Shown: positions 29,909 to 41,380, counted from the first letter of the stretch. The stretch: 56,491 nt of DNA from Alphaproteobacteria bacterium (GCA_003241875.1 QBLU01000017.1:1-56491); one strand, 5' to 3'. Translations and numbers: made by a program. The notes: a model not told the origin generated them from the sequence alone.

Positions 29909-30454
29909 CTATCGCCAGCCTGCCTCCGACGCCAGCCGGGCATAGGACAGTTCGTCATGCCATTGGTCGCCATCCTGCCAGCTGTTGACGAACCGCCCCT
30001 CGATACGAAAACCGAGCCGGGCGAGCAGGCGCTGAGCGGCGACGTTGCGGATGTCGGTCAGCGCGGTCACCCGGGTACGGCCGCTGCGGAACAGTGCATC
30101 GACCATGGCGCCGGCGGCCTCCACCGCCAGCCCCTGCCGCCGCCACGCCGGATCGATGGCAAAGCCGAGCTCGGCCTGGCGCGCCCGCGGCGTGTCGAAA
30201 TTGACGCCCAGGTCTCCGATCAGCACGCCCGTGGCGCGCTCGACGACGGCGAACTGGCCCCAGCCTTCGGCATCGACCGCCGGCCGCGTCACCATCGTCG
30301 CGACCAGCGCCCGGCTTTCATCGAGGCTGCGGCTTTGCGGATCATAGGGCATCAGGCCGCGGATGCGGTGATAGTCGTCGGCATCGGAGATCTGCATCGG
30401 CCTGACGGTCAGCCTTGGCGTCTCCAATACCCAGTCACGATCTTGCAACACCAT
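29909..30454 (-). CDS. GNAT-family N-acetyltransferase (RimJ/RimL-like)
   Basis: A 181-aa acetyltransferase. It opens LETPRLTVRPMQISDADDY, has the acceptor-side region GVLIGDLGVNF, the acetyl-CoA loop DPAWRRQGLAVEA and the later IRNVAAQRLLARLGFR, all characteristic of the RimJ/RimL-type group that acetylates protein N-termini or small amines. The frame is open upstream to 30541, but the ATG starting MVLQDRDWVLETPRL fits the family. Divergent from the TonB receptor; the 262-base gap shows no convincing promoter boxes. Confidence 0.82.
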   Translation of the reverse strand: MVLQDRDWVLETPRLTVRPMQISDADDYHRIRGLMPYDPQSRSLDESRALVATMVTRPAVDAEGWGQFAVVERATGVLIGDLGVNFDTPRARQAELGFAIDPAWRRQGLAVEAAGAMVDALFRSGRTRVTALTDIRNVAAQRLLARLGFRIEGRFVNSWQDGDQWHDELSYARLASEAGWR

Positions 30455-30716
30455 GATCCTTGTCGCCACCCGGGGCCCCGCCCGGCGATAGGCGCGCAAT
30501 ACGGCCAAGTCATTCGCTAAACTGTGGCTTAAGTGCCGCACCTGCCGACAGAGACAGCCCGGAGGCTTAACAGTTTGTTGTGTGCCGGAACGTTTTCATG
30601 CAGAGCGCCGCCAGCCGTTTCGTTTGGCACGTCCTCCCGGATGTCCTTCGTTTCGTTATCGTTCGCAGGTTCACTGCGACATCGCGTTCAACCAAGCTCC
30701 TTGGGAAGGTCTGTCA

Positions 30717-33296
30717 ATGCTGTTCCGTACCACCGCGTTCAAGGCGGGTCTGCTCGCGTCCATCGCCGCCACTACGCTCGCCTCGGCCGCCACGGCCCAG
30801 ACTGCAGCCCCGGCGACCACCGCCGCCGCCGATGCGGCCGTCGATGAGGACGAGGGCATCATCATCGTCACCGCGTCAAAGCGCGCCGCGACGCTGCAGG
30901 ACACCCCGATCTCGGTCGCCGTGACCACCGGTGCCGCCATCGAACAGGCCCAGGTTCGCGATCTCCTCGACCTGCAGACGCTGGTGCCGTCGTTGCGCGT
31001 CTCGCAGCTGCAAAGCTCGGCCAACACCAACTTCATCATCCGCGGCTTCGGCAACGGCGCCAACAACCCGGGCATCGAGCCTTCGGTCGGCGTTTTCATC
31101 GACGGCGTCTACCGCTCGCGCTCCGCCGCCCAGATCGGTGACCTGCCCAACCTGGAGCGCGTCGAGGTCCTGCGCGGGCCGCAGTCGACGCTGTTCGGCA
31201 AGAATGCCAGCGCCGGCATCATCTCGATCGTGACGCGCGAACCGCAGTTCGATTACGGCGGCTCGGCCGAAGTTTCCTATGGCGACTACAATGCCATCAT
31301 CGCGCGCGCCGACGTGTCGGGCCCGATCACCGAAAAGCTGGCGTTCAGCCTGTCGGGCAACATCAACAAGCGCGACGGCAACACCATCGATCTCGCCTCG
31401 GGGTCGGAATTCAACAATCGCGATCGCTGGGGCGTGCGCGGCCAGCTGCTGCTGAAGCCGAGCGACGATTTCAAGATCCGCCTGATCGCCGATTACGACA
31501 AGATCGACGAAAATTGCTGCGCCGTCGTCAACGTCGTCAACGGTCCGACCGGCCTTGCCGTGCGTGCCCTGGGCGGCCTGATCGATGCCAACAACCCGCT
31601 GGCGCTGACCAGCACGACCAATTTCGATTCCGAAAACAAGATCGAGAATTACGGCGCCTCGGCCCAGGCCGACTGGGCCGTCGGCCAGTTCGACGTCACG
31701 CTGATCGGCGCCTATCGCGCCGTGCGCAGCTTCACCGACCAGGATTCGGATTTCACCAGCGCCGACCTGATCGGTCGCAACAGCGCCGATACCTCGATCG
31801 ACACCTACACGGCCGAAGCCCGGATCGCGTCGAACTTCGACGGCTTCTTCAACTTCCTGCTCGGCGGTTATTATTTCCACGAGAACATCGATTTCAGCCC
31901 GACGCTGACCTTCGGCCGCGACTTCCGCAACTATGCCAACCTGCTCAGCGGCGGCAATTACAGTGGCCTCGAGCCGACGCTGCGGGCGCTGCTGCCCGGT
32001 ACGCCGGCCGGTGCCTTCGGCTCTGCCGGCCAGGGCGTCTTTGAAAACTATGACTACAAGAACCGCGCCATCTCGATCTTCGGTCAGGCCGATTTCGCCA
32101 TCTCCGACCGGCTGACCTTCACCGCCGGCTTCAACTACACCCGCGATCGCAAGGATGTCGCCAGCGACGTTCGCAGCACCGACGTGTTCTCGGGCCTCGA
32201 CCTGGTCCAGGCCGGCGCCAACGCCGGCATCCCCGGCCGTATTCCGGCCGGTTCGTTCCCGGGCCAGACTGCGGACCTTTTCCCGCGCACCCGGGCCTGC
32301 CCGGCGGCCGGCGCCATTCCCGGCACCTGCAACCCGTTCCTCGGCCTGCAGCCGCTGCAGTTCCTGCCGCCGTTCCTCAACTTCCCGAACTCGGTGGAGG
32401 ACGGCAAGACCCGCGACAACGACCTGTCGTACACCTTCCGCCTCGCCTACAAGGTCACCGACAACATCAGCGGCTACCTGACCTACGCCACCGGTTTCAA
32501 GGCGTCGTCGTTCAACCTGTCGCGCGACAGCCGCCCGCTGCCGACCGACTTCTCCCCCGGCTCGCCGGCATCGCCGCTGACCCAAGGCTCCCCCATCCGC
32601 AGCGCCGGTCTTGCCGTCAACAACCTGACCAGCGGCACGCGCTTCGCCGGCCCCGAGGATGCAGAAGTCTATGAAGCCGGCCTCAAGGGCCAGTTCGACG
32701 GCTTCGGCTTCAACCTTGCGGTTTTCCAGCAGGCGCTGAAGGGCTTCCAAGGCAATATCTTCACCGGCACCGGCTTCGTCCTGTCGAACGCTGAAAAGCA
32801 GTCGACCTTCGGCGTCGAGCTCGACACCAGCTTCACGCCGATCCGGGCGTTGAACGTCACCGCGTCGTTCACCTACCTCAACCCCAAGTTCGACAGCTTC
32901 ACCGGCGGTTCGGCGCTCACGCCGGCGTTCGGCACCGCGCCGACCGACCTGTCGGGGCAGAAGCCGGCGGGCATTCCTGAGTTCTCGCTCTCGGTCGGCG
33001 GCACCTACACCGCCACGCTGAGCGAATCCGCCAAGATGATCTTCCACGTCGATTTCCAGCATGAAAGCAACGTGGCCATCGCCCAGGGCTCCAACATCAG
33101 CCGCGAAGTCGAATCGCTCAACGCCGCCATCACCCTGGCGCTGGGCAACGGTTTCGAGCTGACCGCCTGGGGCCGCAACCTGACCGATGCCGCCTATCTG
33201 ACCACCATCTTCCCGTCGGTGGCACAGGCCGGCAGCCTGTCGGGCTATCGCAACCAGCCGCGGACCTATGGCGGCAGCCTGCGCTACCGCTTCTGA
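30717..33296 (+). CDS. TonB-dependent outer-membrane receptor, possibly for an NAD precursor
   Basis: An 859-aa receptor with a cleavable signal peptide (residues 1-25, ending ATAQ), a TonB-box-like EGIIIVTASKR, a plug domain (about 45-160, ending VEVLRGPQSTLFGKNASAGII) and a 22-strand barrel ending in an aromatic residue (SLRYRF). The ATG at 30717 follows GGGAAGGTCTGTCA; the frame is open upstream but lacks a signal sequence there. It is followed by a hairpin and then pnuC and a nicotinamide riboside kinase on the same strand. Inference: it may import nicotinamide riboside, nicotinamide mononucleotide or another pyridine compound across the outer membrane. Confidence 0.9.
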   Translation: MLFRTTAFKAGLLASIAATTLASAATAQTAAPATTAAADAAVDEDEGIIIVTASKRAATLQDTPISVAVTTGAAIEQAQVRDLLDLQTLVPSLRVSQLQSSANTNFIIRGFGNGANNPGIEPSVGVFIDGVYRSRSAAQIGDLPNLERVEVLRGPQSTLFGKNASAGIISIVTREPQFDYGGSAEVSYGDYNAIIARADVSGPITEKLAFSLSGNINKRDGNTIDLASGSEFNNRDRWGVRGQLLLKPSDDFKIRLIADYDKIDENCCAVVNVVNGPTGLAVRALGGLIDANNPLALTSTTNFDSENKIENYGASAQADWAVGQFDVTLIGAYRAVRSFTDQDSDFTSADLIGRNSADTSIDTYTAEARIASNFDGFFNFLLGGYYFHENIDFSPTLTFGRDFRNYANLLSGGNYSGLEPTLRALLPGTPAGAFGSAGQGVFENYDYKNRAISIFGQADFAISDRLTFTAGFNYTRDRKDVASDVRSTDVFSGLDLVQAGANAGIPGRIPAGSFPGQTADLFPRTRACPAAGAIPGTCNPFLGLQPLQFLPPFLNFPNSVEDGKTRDNDLSYTFRLAYKVTDNISGYLTYATGFKASSFNLSRDSRPLPTDFSPGSPASPLTQGSPIRSAGLAVNNLTSGTRFAGPEDAEVYEAGLKGQFDGFGFNLAVFQQALKGFQGNIFTGTGFVLSNAEKQSTFGVELDTSFTPIRALNVTASFTYLNPKFDSFTGGSALTPAFGTAPTDLSGQKPAGIPEFSLSVGGTYTATLSESAKMIFHVDFQHESNVAIAQGSNISREVESLNAAITLALGNGFELTAWGRNLTDAAYLTTIFPSVAQAGSLSGYRNQPRTYGGSLRYRF

Positions 33297-33303
33297 TGAG
33301 ATT

Positions 33304-33330
33304 GCCCCCCGTGCCGATGGCGCGGGGGGC
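33304..33330 (+). terminator. hairpin after the TonB receptor, possible attenuator before pnuC
   Basis: GCCCCCCG (33304-33311) pairs with CGGGGGGC (33323-33330) over an 11-base loop, followed by ATTTCTT. The stem is strong and the T-rich tail short, so termination may be partial, letting some transcript reach pnuC. Confidence 0.6.
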
Positions 33331-33353
33331 ATTTCTTCGGCACACACACCGGC

Positions 33354-33911
33354 GTGACCCCGCTCGAAGCCTTCGCCGCGCTGTTCGGCCTCGTCAACAT
33401 CACGCTGATCGCCCGGCGGTCGCTGCTGAACTATCCGTTCGGCGTGGTGACGGTCTGCCTCTACTTCATCGTCTTCGCCCAGGCCCGGCTGTACAGCGCC
33501 GCCGGCCTGCAGGTGTTTTTCCTCGCCGCCCAGCTTTATGGCTGGTGGTACTGGCGCCGCGCCGTGATCGATGTCGGCACGCCGGTTCCGGTCCGCACCC
33601 TCGAACGGCGATCGCTGCTGCTGGTCCTGGCGGCCGGCATCTGCGGCACGACGTTGCTCGGCCTGGTGATGAGCCGCTATACCGACGCCGCCGCGCCCTG
33701 GTTCGATGCCGGCAATGCCGCCTGGTCGATGGTCGCCCAGATCCTGACCGATCGCCGCCATGTCGAAAGCTGGCCGCTGTGGATCGCCATCAACATCCTG
33801 TCGGTCTGGCTGTTCGCCAGCCAGGGTCTGCTCGTCACCGCCGGCCTGTATGCGGTCTACCTGTGCATCGCCTGCTGGGGCTGGGACAGCTGGCGCCGGG
33901 CCGCGACATGA
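33354..33911 (+). CDS. pnuC: nicotinamide riboside transporter PnuC-type
   Basis: A 185-aa inner-membrane protein with about six or seven hydrophobic helices. The tryptophan-rich segments QLYGWWYWRRA and QILTDRRHVESWPLWIAINILSVWLF match the PnuC core, whose tryptophans and asparagine line the substrate path. PnuC proteins work by facilitated diffusion with metabolic trapping by a kinase, and such a kinase gene follows with an ATGA overlap. The start is GTG at 33354. A thiamine-specific PnuT-like role is the alternative, but the NadR-type kinase favours nicotinamide riboside. Confidence 0.9.
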   Translation: MTPLEAFAALFGLVNITLIARRSLLNYPFGVVTVCLYFIVFAQARLYSAAGLQVFFLAAQLYGWWYWRRAVIDVGTPVPVRTLERRSLLLVLAAGICGTTLLGLVMSRYTDAAAPWFDAGNAAWSMVAQILTDRRHVESWPLWIAINILSVWLFASQGLLVTAGLYAVYLCIACWGWDSWRRAAT

Positions 33912-34420
33912 AGCGTGCCTGCCTGATCGGCGTCGAAAGCACCGGCAAATCGACCCTGGCGCAGCGGCTCGCTGCGCGTTTCGGCGGCGTGGTGATGGCC
34001 GAATATGGCCGGTCCTGGGCCGAAACGCTGGGCACCGACTTCACCGTCGCCGCCCTGCGCGACATCGCCGAGGGGCATCTGGCGGCCCGGCGTCAGCTCG
34101 AGGCCGATAAGCCGCCGCTCATCGTCGAGGATACCGACATCGTCATGACCAGCGCCTGGTCGCGGATGCTGCACGGCCGCCGCGACCCGCTGCTCAGCGC
34201 CATCAAGGCCGATGCCGACCTGTACCTGCTGTTCACCCCCGATACGCCGTGGATCGATGACGGCACGCGCCAGTTCGGCGGCGCCGCCCGCACCAAGTTC
34301 CATCGCATCATTGCCGACGAACTCGCGTTGCGCGGCATCGCGCCGGTGCTCATCGCCGGCGATTGGGACGACCGCCGCCTGGCCGCAGAGGCGGCGATCA
34401 CCGCCCTGCTGGCGCGATAA
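33908..34420 (+). CDS. stand-alone NadR-type ribosylnicotinamide kinase
   Basis: A 170-aa P-loop kinase. Walker A is GVESTGKST (residues 8-16), followed by MAEYGRSWAETLG, VEDTDIVMTSAW and the late FTPDTPWIDDGTRQFG, which line up well with the C-terminal ribosylnicotinamide kinase domain of NadR. The NMN adenylyltransferase and DNA-binding domains of full NadR are absent. It would phosphorylate nicotinamide riboside to NMN, trapping what PnuC brings in. ATGA overlap with pnuC couples the two. Confidence 0.87.
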   Translation: MKRACLIGVESTGKSTLAQRLAARFGGVVMAEYGRSWAETLGTDFTVAALRDIAEGHLAARRQLEADKPPLIVEDTDIVMTSAWSRMLHGRRDPLLSAIKADADLYLLFTPDTPWIDDGTRQFGGAARTKFHRIIADELALRGIAPVLIAGDWDDRRLAAEAAITALLAR

Positions 34421-34457
34421 GGTTGCAAGCCCCGGCGCCGCACGCCAAAGCAGCGGC

Positions 34458-35159
34458 ATGGCCAATATCCTCCTCACGGGTGCCTCGCGCGGCATCGGCG
34501 CCGCCGCCCGCGATGCGCTCCTCGCTGCCGGGCACAATGTCATCGGCCACAGCACCGCCGGCGGCAATAACACGATCGCCAGCGACTTCGCCCGGCGCCG
34601 CGCCGCCGATGCGTTGTGGGACGCAGCGCTCGCCCGCGCGGGCGGCCGCATCGATGTCCTGATCAACAACGCCGGCGTGTTCGAGGATGCCGACATCACC
34701 GATGCCGACCAGTTCGCCACCGCCTGGGCGCGCAGCCACGCCATCAACCTGCAGGCCGCAGCCGACCTCTGCCGCCACGCCGTGCTGCACTTCCAGGGTG
34801 CCGGCGGCGGCCGCATCGTCAACGTCGCCAGCCGCGCCGGCCACCGCGGCGACAGCCCGAGCCATTGGCACTATGCCGCCGCCAAGGCCGGCATGATCGC
34901 CATGACCAAAAGCATCGCCCGCGGCTATGGCCAGCAGAATATCGTTGCCTATGTCGTGGCGCCGGGCTTCACGCTGACCGACATGGCGGAGGCCCATATG
35001 GCGACACCGGCCGGGGCACAGGTCATCGCCGACACGCCGCTGGGCCGCGTCGCCACCGCCGCCGAAGTCGCCGAGACCATCCGCTGGCTGGCGACCGACG
35101 CGCCCGCCTCGCTCACCGGCGCCACGCTCGATATCAACGGCGCCAGCTATGTCCGCTAA
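34458..35159 (+). CDS. SDR-family oxidoreductase
   Basis: A 233-aa classical short-chain dehydrogenase/reductase. It shows TGASRGIG for cofactor binding, INNAG, the catalytic Ser in VNVASRAG, the HYAAAKAG active-site Tyr-Lys pair, and a C-terminal GATLDINGASYVR. It resembles the FabG-like branch, but its substrate is unknown. Its end overlaps the start of prmA by 11 bases in another frame. Confidence 0.88.
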   Translation: MANILLTGASRGIGAAARDALLAAGHNVIGHSTAGGNNTIASDFARRRAADALWDAALARAGGRIDVLINNAGVFEDADITDADQFATAWARSHAINLQAAADLCRHAVLHFQGAGGGRIVNVASRAGHRGDSPSHWHYAAAKAGMIAMTKSIARGYGQQNIVAYVVAPGFTLTDMAEAHMATPAGAQVIADTPLGRVATAAEVAETIRWLATDAPASLTGATLDINGASYVR

Positions 35160-36060
35160 TGGCTGGGCGCTGACCCTTGCCTGCAACCGCGCCGATGCCG
35201 AGGCGATGCCGGAAATCGGCGATCTCTTTCCCGATCTCATGGACCCGCCGACGCTGAACGTCGAGGAGCCCGACCCCGACCGGCCCGACGTATGGCTGAT
35301 GACCGCCTATTTCGCCGACGAACCGGCGCCCGACCTGGTGGCGCGCATCGTCGCGCTGTTCGCCTCCGCCGCCAACGTAACCGTCGCCCCGCTGCCCGAC
35401 GCCGACTGGACGACGCTGTCGCAACGCGGGCTGGAGCCGGTGCGCGCCGGGCGCTTTGTCGTCCACACCGCCGCCCATGCCAATGCCGTGCGGATCGGCG
35501 ATATCGGCATCGCCATCGAGGCTGGGCTGGCCTTCGGCACCGGCCAGCACGCGACGACGCACGGCTGCCTCGCCGCCATCGACAGGCTGGCCAAGCGCCG
35601 CAGCTTCGGCTGGATCGCCGATCTCGGCACCGGCACCGGCGTGCTGGCGATCGCCGCGGCGCGGCGCTGGCGCAAGGCGCAGACCATCGCCAGCGATATC
35701 GATCCGGTCTCGGTCGCCGTCACGCGCGGCAATCTGCGCGACAATGCCATGCCGGAGGGCCGCAGCGCCGGATGCATCGAACTGGTGGAGGCCGCCGGGG
35801 TCGCGCACCTGCGCCTCGCGCAGCGCGCGCCCTATGACCTGATCGTGGCGAACATTCTTGCTGGCCCGCTGATCGACATCAGCCGCGATGTGTCGCGGGC
35901 GCTGGCGCCGGGGGGAGTGCTGGTGCTGGCCGGGCTGCTGCAATCGCAGGCGCGCCGGGTGCGTGCGGCGTATCGCCAGCACGGAATAGTGCCGCTACGC
36001 CAACACCGGCGGGGCGAATGGCCCTGCCTGGTGCTGACGCGGCCTGCTCGAGCCGATTAG
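35149..36060 (+). CDS. prmA: ribosomal protein L11 methyltransferase
   Basis: Trimethylates lysines and the N-terminus of ribosomal protein L11. The 303-aa protein has the N-terminal substrate-recognition domain (to about residue 110), then AFGTGQHATTHGC, the SAM loop DLGTGTGVLAIAAA and VANILAGPLID, all diagnostic. The ATG at 35149 is inside the end of the SDR gene, which implies coupling. It ends with an acid-rich tail-free CLVLTRPARAD. Confidence 0.93.
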   Translation: MSANGWALTLACNRADAEAMPEIGDLFPDLMDPPTLNVEEPDPDRPDVWLMTAYFADEPAPDLVARIVALFASAANVTVAPLPDADWTTLSQRGLEPVRAGRFVVHTAAHANAVRIGDIGIAIEAGLAFGTGQHATTHGCLAAIDRLAKRRSFGWIADLGTGTGVLAIAAARRWRKAQTIASDIDPVSVAVTRGNLRDNAMPEGRSAGCIELVEAAGVAHLRLAQRAPYDLIVANILAGPLIDISRDVSRALAPGGVLVLAGLLQSQARRVRAAYRQHGIVPLRQHRRGEWPCLVLTRPARAD

Positions 36061-36115
36061 CGCGTCCTTGGTTTAGTTCGCGCCTGACGGCGCTGGGCCT
36101 CAACGTCGTTAGCGC

Positions 36116-36256
36116 TTAAAGCGCGTGGAACAGCCTGTTGTCGCTGCCCACCGGGTTGAGGCGCAGGCGGGGCTTGCGAACCATCGGCTTGGTCTTCTGT
36201 TCGGCATCGCCGAACGGACGCTGCCGAGGCTCGTAGTCCTGAAGGATAACCTTCAT
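36116..36256 (-). CDS. 46-aa basic small protein with a strong ribosome site
   Basis: A short open frame not in usual gene-length range: it starts MKVILQDYEPRQRPFGD and ends GSDNRLFHAL, with a basic middle (KTKPMVRKPRLRLNP). GAGGAGACAAGCG gives an excellent Shine-Dalgarno and spacing before the ATG. The 139 bases upstream are noticeably AT-rich for this DNA, as expected for a promoter region and leader. There is no signal peptide or membrane segment. Codon third positions are mainly G or C. I do not recognise it; its charge suggests nucleic-acid or ribosome binding. It converges with prmA. Confidence 0.65.
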   Translation of the reverse strand: MKVILQDYEPRQRPFGDAEQKTKPMVRKPRLRLNPVGSDNRLFHAL

Positions 36257-36395
36257 CGCTTGTCTCCTCATCATCGCGGTTTAATTCCCATCGATGAAGT
36301 GGGATATATTCAGATCCTTAACATTGTGCACTGCATCATAATCGCGGGCAGCTATGCATTTTCTGCATGGTGACGGAGAATCAACCAGTTGCGGC

Positions 36396-37340
36396 TCAGC
36401 CGTCGTGGCGCGAGACAAATCCCGAAACGGCCTCCCGCCAAGCAGCCGCCGCATCGAACTGCGCCATATGCCCCGCCCCCGCGATCATCGCGAAGTCGGC
36501 GCGGCCGAACAGCGGCAGCATCGCGCGGGTCGCGGCGGGGGTAACAATGTCGAATTCGCCACACATCAACAGTGTCGGCGCCGTTACCCGCCGCGCCAAG
36601 CCGTCATCGTCGAAACCCTTGAGCGCTCCGTCGAAGCCGCCCACCAGGTCGGTTCCAGCCATCGCGGCCGCAACCGCGTCGCCGCGATCCTCGGGCGTCG
36701 GCGCCATATAGGGCATGCCGACCTCCTTGATGCTCGTCCTCGCCAGATGCTTGCGCATGAACACCCCCATCGCCTTGCCATAGCGCGCCGGATCGTCGCC
36801 AGCGCCTGCCGCCAGCGCTGCGCCGGCGCCGTCGGGCAGGGTTGGCAACAGGCTGTCGATGCTGTCCGCCGCCCGTTTGGCCGACAGCGGTGCCCCCTGC
36901 AGGACCAGGCTCTGCAGGCCCTTGGGCCGGCCGGCGGCATAGCGATTGGCGACGATGCCACCCCAGCTGTGACCGAGCAGATGTATCCGTTCCAGGCCAA
37001 GCGCCGCGCGGATCGCCGCGATTTCCCCGACAAAACGATCGACCGTCCAGTTGGCCTTGTCGCCCGGCGCGTCCGAGCGGCCGCTGTCGAGCTGGTCATA
37101 AAGCACCACGGCGCGCGTGCTCGCCAACGGCAACGCCGGAAAGAACTGCCACAACGCCCCGCCCGGGCCGCCATGGACCATCAGCAGCGGCGGGCGCCTG
37201 CCATTCAGGTCGCCATTGACCCGGACGTACAGGCTGCCACCGTCGACCTTGACGCGCAGTTCGCGATCGGCCGGCGGCACCCCGGCCCCGGTGGCACGCG
37301 CCGCCCCGGGCAGCATCGCCGCCGCCATGCCGGCCATCAT
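36396..37340 (-). CDS. exported alpha/beta hydrolase, second proline iminopeptidase-like paralogue
   Basis: A 314-aa serine hydrolase with MVHGGPGGALWQFF, nucleophile elbow GHSWGG, likely acid in CGEFDIVTP and base in AGAGHMAQFD. It resembles the 27499 hydrolase (shared YVRVNGDL, RPPLxMxHGGPG, YDQLDxGRSD). The called start gives MMAGMAAAMLPGAARA as a leader. Upstream in frame are the residues TNIGRRE, a Tat-like twin-arginine, but no ATG, GTG or TTG lies between them and a TAG stop, so either a rare ATC start is used or the Tat leader has been truncated. Confidence 0.83.
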   Translation of the reverse strand: MMAGMAAAMLPGAARATGAGVPPADRELRVKVDGGSLYVRVNGDLNGRRPPLLMVHGGPGGALWQFFPALPLASTRAVVLYDQLDSGRSDAPGDKANWTVDRFVGEIAAIRAALGLERIHLLGHSWGGIVANRYAAGRPKGLQSLVLQGAPLSAKRAADSIDSLLPTLPDGAGAALAAGAGDDPARYGKAMGVFMRKHLARTSIKEVGMPYMAPTPEDRGDAVAAAMAGTDLVGGFDGALKGFDDDGLARRVTAPTLLMCGEFDIVTPAATRAMLPLFGRADFAMIAGAGHMAQFDAAAAWREAVSGFVSRHDG

Positions 37341-37402
37341 CTCGCGCCGCCCGATGTTCGTGCCCCGACCCCTCTACCCTCGAGCAGAAAACCTGCCCCC
37401 CG

Positions 37403-39936
<2,534 letters not shown>

Positions 39937-40016
39937 ACCTGCCCCTCCTGCATCGTTACGATAGCGTATCGCGGCGGCGATTGACACAGCTCCGCCGGCC
40001 CGCCCTATTCCGGCGC

Positions 40017-41177
40017 ATGAACCCGCTCTATGCCAGCCTGCCGACCACGATCTTCGAAACCATGTCGGCGCGCGCCCGGGCGACCGGCGCCATCAACCTC
40101 GGACAGGGCTTTCCCGATGCCGGCTGGCCGCAGGACGTGCTCGACACCGCCGCCGCGGCGCTGCTGACCGGTTCGAACCAGTATCCGCCGATGGCCGGCA
40201 CGCCCGACCTGCGCCGCGCCATCGCCGACCACTACCGCACCCACCAGGCCGTCGATCTCGATTGGGAAAGCGAGATCACCGTCACCTCGGGCGCCACCGA
40301 AGCATTGGCCGCGGCGCTGCTGGCGCTGATCACGCCGGGCGACGAGGTCGTGCTGTTCCAGCCGCTCTACGATGCCTATCTGCCGCTGGTCCGCCGCGCC
40401 GGCGGGGTGCCGCGACTGGTGCGCCTGGCGCCGCCGCACTGGCAGTTCAGTGCAGAGGACCTCGCCGCCGTGTTCGGTCCGAACACCCGCGTCGTCCTCA
40501 TCAACAATCCGCTCAACCCGTCGGCCTCGACCTTCGACCGCGCCAGCCTCGAGCTGCTCGCGACCTTCGCCGCCGCCAATGATGCCATCGTCATCAGCGA
40601 CGAAGTCTGGGAGCATGTCGTGTTCGACGGCGCCGCCCACACCAGTGTCCTCGCGGTGCCGGCGCTGCGCGATCGCGCCGTCAAGATCGGGTCGGGCGGC
40701 AAGATCTTCGCGCTCACCGGCTGGAAGGTCGGCTGGATGTGCGCGGCGCCGGGGCTCACCCGCGCGCTCGCCCGCTCGCACCAGTTCCTGACGTTCACGA
40801 CGCCGCCCAATCTCCAGGCCGGCATCGCCCATGGCCTGGGCAAGGACCCCGGCTGGTTCGCCGCCATGCGCGCCGGCTTCGAGCGCTCGCGCGATCGCCT
40901 CGTCAGCGGCCTTGACGCCGCCGGCTATGCGATGCTGCCGAGCGCCGGCACCTATTTCGTCTCGATCGACCTTGCCGCATCGGGCATTGCCCTTGGCGAT
41001 GTGGCGGTCGCCGACCGGCTGATCGGCGCCGGCGTCGCCAGCATCCCGGTCTCGGCCTTCTACGCCGACGATCCGGTCACCAGCACGCTGCGCCTGTGCT
41101 TTGCCAAGCAGGACGATGTGCTCGACGGTGCGATCGCGCGGATGGCGGCGGCCCTTCCGGAGTTGCAGGGCGGGTAG
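40017..41177 (+). CDS. class I/II PLP aminotransferase (methionine/kynurenine type)
   Basis: A 386-aa fold-type I aminotransferase. It has INLGQGFPDAGWP near the start, NQYPPMAGTPDLR, the PLP-binding NNPLNP and DEVWEH, and the Schiff-base lysine in GSGGKIFALTGWKVGW. The motif set recalls YbdL-like methionine aminotransferases and kynurenine aminotransferases, which act on several amino acids. The ATG follows TTGACACAGC 30 bases before it; TTGACA (39981-39986) might be part of a promoter, though a matching -10 is unclear. Confidence 0.88.
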   Translation: MNPLYASLPTTIFETMSARARATGAINLGQGFPDAGWPQDVLDTAAAALLTGSNQYPPMAGTPDLRRAIADHYRTHQAVDLDWESEITVTSGATEALAAALLALITPGDEVVLFQPLYDAYLPLVRRAGGVPRLVRLAPPHWQFSAEDLAAVFGPNTRVVLINNPLNPSASTFDRASLELLATFAAANDAIVISDEVWEHVVFDGAAHTSVLAVPALRDRAVKIGSGGKIFALTGWKVGWMCAAPGLTRALARSHQFLTFTTPPNLQAGIAHGLGKDPGWFAAMRAGFERSRDRLVSGLDAAGYAMLPSAGTYFVSIDLAASGIALGDVAVADRLIGAGVASIPVSAFYADDPVTSTLRLCFAKQDDVLDGAIARMAAALPELQGG

Positions 41178-41200
41178 GGTCTATTGCATCCGAGTCGATC

Positions 41201-41275
41201 CTCTCAGGCTGAGCCTGCCGAAGCACCGGCGAATGAACTCGGCGACACGGCTTCGACAAGCTCAGCCTGAGCGGG
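41201..41275. repeat. inverted repeat, CCCGCTCAGGCTGAGC family (copy 2, diverged left arm)
   Basis: The right arm CTTCGACAAGCTCAGCCTGAGCGGG (41251-41275, within the family consensus) is intact; the left arm reads CTCTCAGGCTGAGCCTGCCG and carries several changes. It lies just after the aminotransferase gene. Confidence 0.75.
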
Positions 41276-41360
41276 CCTTGTTGCTCAAGGAAACTGCAAG
41301 CGAGTTTGGGTCGTGGATCATGATATGGTCCAGGACCGCCTTGATCAAGCAGAACTCGTC

Positions 41361-41380
41361 ATGCTGACGCACGCCAGCAT
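41361..41380. repeat. single ATGCTGGCG-family palindrome
   Basis: ATGCTGACGC-ACGCCAGCAT, one mismatch from the perfect arms in the element at 27222. It is the only such unit here, with no inverted partner in the gap to the L,D-transpeptidase gene. Confidence 0.65.

Noticed and set aside
30455-30716. Possible NAD or other riboswitch in front of the TonB receptor
   Set aside because: I found no conserved core motif or convincing pairing; a covariance-model search would be needed.
30876-33761. 961-codon open frame opposite the first TonB receptor
   Set aside because: Shadow of the receptor; low-complexity product typical of GC-rich antisense frames.
36112-36124. GCGCT-taa-AGCGC palindrome at the end of the 46-aa gene
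   Set aside because: A five-base stem with a three-base loop and no tail is expected by chance in this DNA.
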